Translations under genes and position numbers: made by a program
Part shown: positions 58,436 through 64,000 of the stretch, one piece after another
How positions within the stretch are numbered: the first letter of the stretch is position 1
How the letters are laid out: each line of letters opens with the position of its first letter
The notes under the pieces: generated by a model
What the model was told of the DNA's origin: nothing
Database searches by the model: none
The model's input: only the letters and a program-made list of their open reading frames with translations
Assembly (NCBI RefSeq): GCF_000264905.1
Contig: NW_006763132.1
Span: 2,854,023 to 2,918,022, forward strand
DNA length: 64,000 nt
Direction of reading: 5' to 3'
From: Stereum hirsutum FP-91666 SS1
Lineage: Eukaryota > Basidiomycota > Agaricomycetes > Russulales > Stereaceae

Positions 58436-60870
58436 ATGCGCTCCAGTTTACTCGAGTCTCTTTTATTAATTACTTATGGGACATACTGTGCGTATGCCTC
58501 GGGGCCCCAGGTCAACTTGACCACCGGGCTATTCGAAGGCGTATCCTCGAGCAAGAACGGCACCGATCGATGGCTTGGTATACCCTATTCCCTACCACCC
58601 ATCGGTTCCATGCGCTTTAAGGCCCCACGGGCCATCGCCGAATTCTCTGAAGGGATACAGACCGCCTACTCGTTTGGTAACGCATGCTCGCAACCGTTGA
58701 CCTCTGAGTTGACCGGTACAGTAAACCTCGGTGCGCCTGTTTCTGAGGACTGCTTGTTCTTGAATGTGAGCATCCTGTTTATATTAGCAGTCTATTTTTT
58801 AATCTTCCGGGTGCAGGTGTGGCGTCCAGAGAATACCTCGGTAGATGCAGGTCTTCCTGTGCTCGTATGGATTCATGTGCGCGTTGATCATGCATTGATG
58901 GTAGCGATGATTACTGACTTAGGTGACCGTTGAAGGGTGGATCCTACAATACGGGGTACTGGACTGGATAGAACTCTATTTCAGTCCCCTTTCACTGACA
59001 AGCCGTCATGTTTCGTAGAACTGCGTCCGACCCGACATATGATGGAACTGGTGTGTGGCAGATGCTCTTCTTTGCCTTTCCATTTCTGACATATCTCTCA
59101 GGTATTGTCAACCGGAGCGTTGCGACCGGAAGGCCTATCATTTTCGTTTCTATGTAAGTATCAGTTCAGTTACAATGAGTCATCTCTCCCGTTCGAATTA
59201 ATCGTGACCGTCATCAATAGAAATTATCGTCTCAATACCTTCGGTTTCGTAAGTTCCAAGGTCAAGCGTCTATCTCGTATCTGACGTTTTTTCAGTTGGC
59301 CAGTGCCGATATGCCCGTCGAAGACTTGAACGCAGGCATCCAAGACCAGCGAATGGCGTTACAGTTCATTCAAGACAATATATCACATTTCGGTGGGGAT
59401 CCCTTGAAGGTAGGCTGCTCTCCACAGAAAATGCTTCGATCATGTCTAATACTCCGCGTAGGTCACAATATGGGGACAGGTAAGCCTGTAAATGCATCAT
59501 AGTTGTGCATATGTGCTTACATTTGGCGAAGTCGGCAGGAGCTGGGAGTGTCGAAACACATATATTATATGGTGACTCTTCGCTCTTCCGTGGTGCCATC
59601 ATGAACTCAGCGACTGGACCGTTGTAAGAGCCCTATGCCTCAAAGATCCCGTTTATCCTGTGCTAACTAAGAGTGCCTTACGAAAGCAAAACGGCACCGC
59701 CGCCCAGTTCTTATGATCAACCTGGAAAACCATACGATCTTTTGCTGAACGCTACTTCCTGTGAGGCCGGATCTTCCTCCGTTGAATGCTTACAACAGGT
59801 TTCCTTCGGTGCACGCCTGATCCTGCTTCAAGATCCATTACAGTGTAACTGATATTGTGACCTCTCCCACAGACTTTGATGAACATCACCAATACCTTAA
59901 TGACTGACGTGCTCAATGGTCAGCTCTGGGAGCCAACAGTTGCAGCTGGGAACTTCATCTCTGTTGAGCCGTCTGAGAAGATATTCGCCGGTGATTTCCT
60001 TCATATTCCCGTCATAATGGGAACGAACGTGAGCTGCGTCATTTTGAAAACTCTGTGACCTATACTGAATGCTAATATGCCCTCTAGTTGAACGACGGGT
60101 CACTTTTCAGCATCGCAGTCATGAACCTTGGACTTTCAGGATCCGCCCAGGATGCTGCACTTGATAAATTCATGCTCTCCACCATCATCGATAATTCAAC
60201 TGTTACCTCGGACGTCCTCCTGGAGAACAATGCCTTGTATCCCGCTGACGACACCAGCCTTGGTGCACCATTTAATACTGGAGACTCTTTGTTTGACAGG
60301 GCGTCAGCATGGTATGGTGATGCGTACTTCTTGGCTCCGAGGCGGCTCTTCGTAGAGCAGGCCGCCGGTTTGCAACCGGTCTATGCGTACAGCTTCCAGG
60401 AGCAGATACCTGGAAACATTGAATTTCTAGGTGGTGAGCCTCTTGTTTTCCGTGATCTACAAACAGATACTTAATAAGCACGTCCGAGGTTAGTCTATCA
60501 TGCGTCCGAGTTACCCTTACTCTTCGGTCCAATCCCGGCTGTAGCGAGTGTCGAGACCGAGTTTGCGGAAACTTGGCAGGACTTCTATCTCGACTTTGTA
60601 CACGATCTCAATCCTGGAGGTATGCAGCTTTTCAAAATTTACTATCATCGTGAACTTATACAAAAATAGATGCTTGGCCACAATATACGAATGAGTCAAG
60701 GCACATACTCCAACTTAGACGAGACAACATCACCGCCATCCCAGATGGTAAAGTCTCTCCAGATTCGAGGAGAGAATGTGTTCACTTATTCTCTGTCTTC
60801 TCTAGACTTCAATTCTGCCTCTACCGACTTCCAGAACTTACCGGAGGTTCTCCTCGAGTGGCAGAAGTGA
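58436..60870 (+). CDS. Carboxylesterase/lipase, type B (copy 3, diverged)
   Basis: From ATG 58436 to TGA 60870; exon 1 is 58436..58765 (110 codons) and about 13 introns follow at the same places as in copies 1 and 2. A signal peptide (LLLITYGTYCAYASG) is followed by DRWLGIPYSLPPIGSMRF, EDCLFLN, VWRPENTSVDAGLPVLVWIH, GGSYNTG, IVNRSVATGRPIIFVS, NYRLNTFGF, VTIWGQ then SAGAGSVETHI (nucleophile), LNDGSLF (acid loop), PFNTGDSLFDRASAWYGDA, YHASELPLLFGPIPAVA (catalytic His) and a terminal VLLEWQK. The triad is intact. It is clearly homologous to copies 1 and 2 but more diverged, and it lies on the opposite strand beyond the S10 gene. That fits an older duplication plus inversion. Confidence 0.94.
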
Positions 60871-61136
60871 CACGCAGGATACTTATCTCGCTAGCGCCCG
60901 GCCATGTCTCATCTTGATTGGAGAGGATTTGATGTGCTCACGGACTACCTTCACAGACGCGACTATTTCTACCATTTCTTTGGCATGACCACGATACAAT
61001 TACACACTTCTTAAAGCCAGCACATTCATTCAGCTCCTGTGGCATTGTCGAAATCATCATACAGTTTCATACTACTTATTATGTGCATCGTCGATCGAGA
61101 GAGTCATGATATCTGTCACCTCGTTTCTCTGGCCCT

Positions 61137-62908
61137 TTATGAGTAATGTTTGACACGAATCCCATCGATGAACTCTTCTTCGACGCCCTTCTCAGCGCTC
61201 TTCTTAAGCTCTGATGTTCCGTACGCAGCAACCCTAGCCTTCCTCCATTCTCTCACGATAGGAGGCGCTGCCTCAGCGGTTTCTTTCGCCGTTCTTGCAC
61301 TGGTGGGTTGCAACAGAGGGCTTCTGAGAGGTCCTAGCTGTATATCATCATCGAAATGACAAAAGTAGTACACTCCGAGCCTCTGGTAACCGTGTTGGTC
61401 TATGCAATCGGAGAAAAGGTCAGTGATAGGAGCCCAGAATACTTATTCTGACTCTAGATGACCAACCAGACGGAGGTTGTACTACTCGATGAACAGCAGA
61501 CTTGTAAAAGCCTCCACTGATCATACTCATGGAGTCTCCACAGTTTACAACCTCAGGGAAAAGTGTATCAGCACGGAGTATCTGCTTCGAAAAGGTATCT
61601 TACCAAGGCGTTCTCTATATGCTTCACCCAACACCATTCACCATCTTCGTACCTACGAACTTGTAATGCACATACGGGTTGACTGTGTAATACGGTCAGA
61701 GCCCCTATATCTAGTAGGTTGATACACTGTAGGTCACGTCAACTGTAACGGAACTGAATGATGGAAGCGAACCGGTATGCCCCTTCAGCCAGACATTTCG
61801 GCTTTGAACCTCATCTTCTTTAGAACGAGGATGACTAGTGTGGCGCGTACTACACCTTAGTCTGTCGGAATAATCGATGCATGCGAACCAATACTTACTA
61901 CATCATGAAACGGACTGCGCAACAAGCACCATACTTAAGCTATCGGCATTTATGCGGTTGTATTGAAAACGTACAGTAGCCGTTGTTTTCGCTATTGAAA
62001 GATGTGATCTTTGTAAGTGTATCTTCTGGAAGCCCGAGCCCCAGGGCAAGCAATCTGTTTTCCGGAATCGAGAAGGAAGGAGAAAGGGTCATATTAGAGC
62101 TCTAACCACTTATTATTCGACCACGGACCTTTCTATCTCATGAACGACGTTCTCATGGTCAAACCTGACAAATTCCTGGATCTCAGGCAAAAGAGGGCGT
62201 AATGCTGACGGGTGTTTCTTGTAATTCACGTTGCGGTTGACTATACACCAAGTATATTGTGTGATAAAAAAAAGTAAGGTAACTCAGTCAAAATATGCAA
62301 GCACTTGGCAAGCACTCACAGTTATACTGTTCCAGGCGATCACGAATACCGTTGTCAATGTGCTATGAGTGATTATCAGCGACGACAGATACAAGCTCTA
62401 CATTATCAGATCAAATAATTACCCAGTACTGCATAGGCTTGTAGCCCTCGTATTCCCCCGTTGCTTTGATGTCTGCTACATACGGTTTCATCTCCTCAGG
62501 AGGGACACCTTCGAAGGGTACAGCGGCGATATCGAAAATTCGTTCCGCCTGTCATTGACCAAACAGCAAATGAGTACCGATGTATACGTCCAGGGCCCAA
62601 GTCTGTTAGGATAAAGACTAGCCTGCGCCTTCTCCAGTCCATGATTGACGACGTAGAAGAATCCTTGTTTGTGCATCGCATCACGCGCTTTGACCACAAG
62701 TTCAGCCCTCCCTTCGATGGTTTTGGCTTTCTCTAGATCGATGACTTCGAGCTCTGCCCATTTGACTGTTGAATGTCTCAGTATTATGAGTGTTGGGGAA
62801 ATCGACTGCAGTATAAATCCTCAGAAAGCTAGTCAAATACTTACGGGGCTCTTTAGTCACAGGAGCAGGAGTCCAGTGAGGGATGGGGTGGACGAGGACG
62901 GCAGGCAT
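61137..62908 (-). CDS. 2-oxoglutarate/Fe(II) oxygenase, isopenicillin-N-synthase-like (copy A)
   Basis: Eleven exons, complement(61137..61399, 61467..61551, 61604..61710, 61773..61834, 61899..61914, 61975..62054, 62129..62240, 62320..62362, 62423..62548, 62623..62765, 62845..62908), sum to 1101 nt (366 aa). The N-terminal DIOX_N part reads GRAELVVKARDAMHKQGFFY and VVNHGLEKAQAERIFDIA. The jelly roll shows LLALGLGLPEDTLTK, NVWLKGHTDIG (the iron ligands His and Asp), VRRYEDGEWCWVKHIENAL, CGDSMSMISGGFYKSAVHRV (the third ligand, His) and GYQRLGVYYF. The C-terminus VKHYS is a family signature. It should catalyse an oxidative step on a small molecule; the substrate is unknown. Exon 5 is 16 nt. The intron at 62549-62622 appears to be GC-AG. 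Soluble and cytosolic. Confidence 0.94.
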
Positions 62909-63622
62909 TGGTCGAGTGAGAACGCAGAAAGTTGATTTCCTACAGTCTGAGCACCCCTAGCTATACTTGTACCGCCCACACCGCGAGCTTTACATAGAAC
63001 GGACATCCGCAGACAGCGTACCCAACCGCTGAGAAGCTCAAGGCACTGAGAACACGAGTACGGATGGAGAGGAGTGAGTAGCTGTCAGTGTGCGATGTTG
63101 GTGGTTCTATACATCTCTATTTCTGAGACTCCATGTCTCTCACAAGCTCGGCTATAAAAAGCAAGCCGATGCAACTTCGGTGTGGTACATGCGCTCTGAG
63201 AATCGTTGCCAGTAGCACCTCCGACTCGATAGCAACGCCAGGACACCCCCGGTAGTTGACGTGGTTTTCGCAGCCGGAGACCGACCAAGCCAGAGCCAAG
63301 CAAAAATACTGCAAGTATTGCACGTTGACGAGGGTGAGTTGTGTGGTTCAAGAGCAACAGCTCTCGCAAACACGCTGGAGGTCACGCCCGGCTCCGTCAG
63401 GATATTTCAAGTTCCGCTCAAAACTCAGGCAGTCGGCTTCCTTGTATGTACCACAGTGTGGCGTATTTTGATGTGCCAACCAGGTCCCAGGTCATTTCTC
63501 ACTGCAACCATGTCAAACATAAGTACACTGCAAAAACATCGAGCATATCGTACATTTTCTCGCTAAGAGAATCGAGAGTGTCCAAATTTCTCCATGCAGC
63601 TGACATCTCGGTTTCGCCCACT
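62909..63622. other. Intergenic between the two 2OG oxygenases
   Basis: A 710-bp gap holds the copy A promoter and the copy B 3' flank. Overlapping plus- and minus-strand frames at 63085-63566 mirror each other and show no domain. Confidence 0.5.
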
Positions 63623-64000
63623 TCAAGCGTAATGCTTGACTGGAATGCCGTTTATAAACTCTTCCTCAACACCCTTCTTAGCACTCTTCTTCAGTTCACT
63701 CGTGCCGTATGCAGCAACCCTCGCCTTTCGCCACTCGCCCATCAGGGGCGCTCTTTTCTCCGCAGGTGTTGAGAGTCCGTTGCGCTGGAGAACAGGGCTT
63801 TCTTCGAGTGGCTTCAGGGGGACGTCGTCGTCGAATGAGGCGAAGTAGAATACTCCAAGCCTTTGGTAACCACGTTGGTCTTCCGCAATAGCAAACGGTT
63901 AGTGGTACGACGGTAAGGAAGTATAAGCATGACTTACCCGATGGAGGTTGCACTACCCTATGAATGGCAGACTTGTAGTAGCCTCCGCTGAGCATTGTCA
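63623..64000 (-). CDS. 2-oxoglutarate/Fe(II) oxygenase (copy B), 3' part, cut by the window end
   Basis: Two 3' exons are visible, complement(63623..63879, 63938..>64000). They encode LSGGYYKSAIHRVVQPPS (with the third iron-ligand His) and DQRGYQRLGVFYFASFDDDV, then EWRKARVAAYGTSELKKSAK and the end VKHYA. The exon border matches copy A exactly, and the last exon is close in sequence, so the two are tandem paralogues. No stop or frameshift is seen. The HxD iron motif and the N-terminal part lie beyond the window. Confidence 0.93.

Noticed and set aside
61137..62908. Pseudogene call for oxygenase copy A because of many frame changes
   Set aside because: All changes are explained by ten short introns; the joined exons total 1101 nt in one frame with every metal ligand present.
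63085..63566. Gene between the two 2OG oxygenases
   Set aside because: Four overlapping frames on both strands have similar length and no domain, as expected for open non-coding sequence.

Overview
The window is nuclear DNA of a filamentous basidiomycete, most probably an Agaricomycete. The genes are dense and cut by many short introns (about 40-80 bp, almost all GT-AG). Family types point the same way: a CYP63-like P450, a GH11 xylanase with a C-terminal CBM1, fast-evolving F-box proteins, carotenoid-ester-lipase-like carboxylesterases, isopenicillin-N-synthase-like 2OG oxygenases and a DxDTT terpene-cyclase domain. For most genes the exon joins were placed by hand, and the exon sums stay in frame.

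Layout. 1-10.4 kb: 5' part of a P450 (-), a secreted isochorismatase-like hydrolase (-), PWP1 (-), eIF3j/HCR1 (-), a small hypothetical gene (-) and a small six-cysteine secreted protein (+). 11.1-14.8 kb: a membrane-tailed pepsin-like aspartic protease (+) and the GH11-CBM1 xylanase (-). 15.9-38.1 kb is mostly housekeeping and regulatory: NUP159/NUP214 (+), an F-box protein (-), a Myb/SANT-type regulator with polyQ (+), a second F-box protein (-), a non-coding inverted-repeat element, an AT-hook/Myb regulator (-) and the mRNA exporter MEX67 (+).

39.3-64 kb looks accessory. It holds an unrecognised proline/arginine-rich membrane protein (+), a stand-alone DxDTT terpene-cyclase domain (+), two tandem carboxylesterases (-), a serine-rich hypothetical protein (+), a serine-carboxypeptidase homologue whose catalytic Ser and Asp are both substituted (+), a third carboxylesterase (+) and two tandem 2OG-Fe(II) oxygenases (-, the second cut by the window end). 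This set of a cyclase, oxygenases and hydrolases could be a small specialised-metabolism cluster, but that is inference only.

The most striking observations are: (1) two adjacent xylanase introns that are near copies of each other, with a coding Gly-Lys stretch apparently recruited as a splice donor; (2) a drimane-synthase-type cyclase domain lacking the usual HAD phosphatase half; (3) the S10 pseudo-peptidase, which also needs an 11-nt micro-exon; and (4) a 419-bp MITE-like element with 27-bp terminal inverted repeats.
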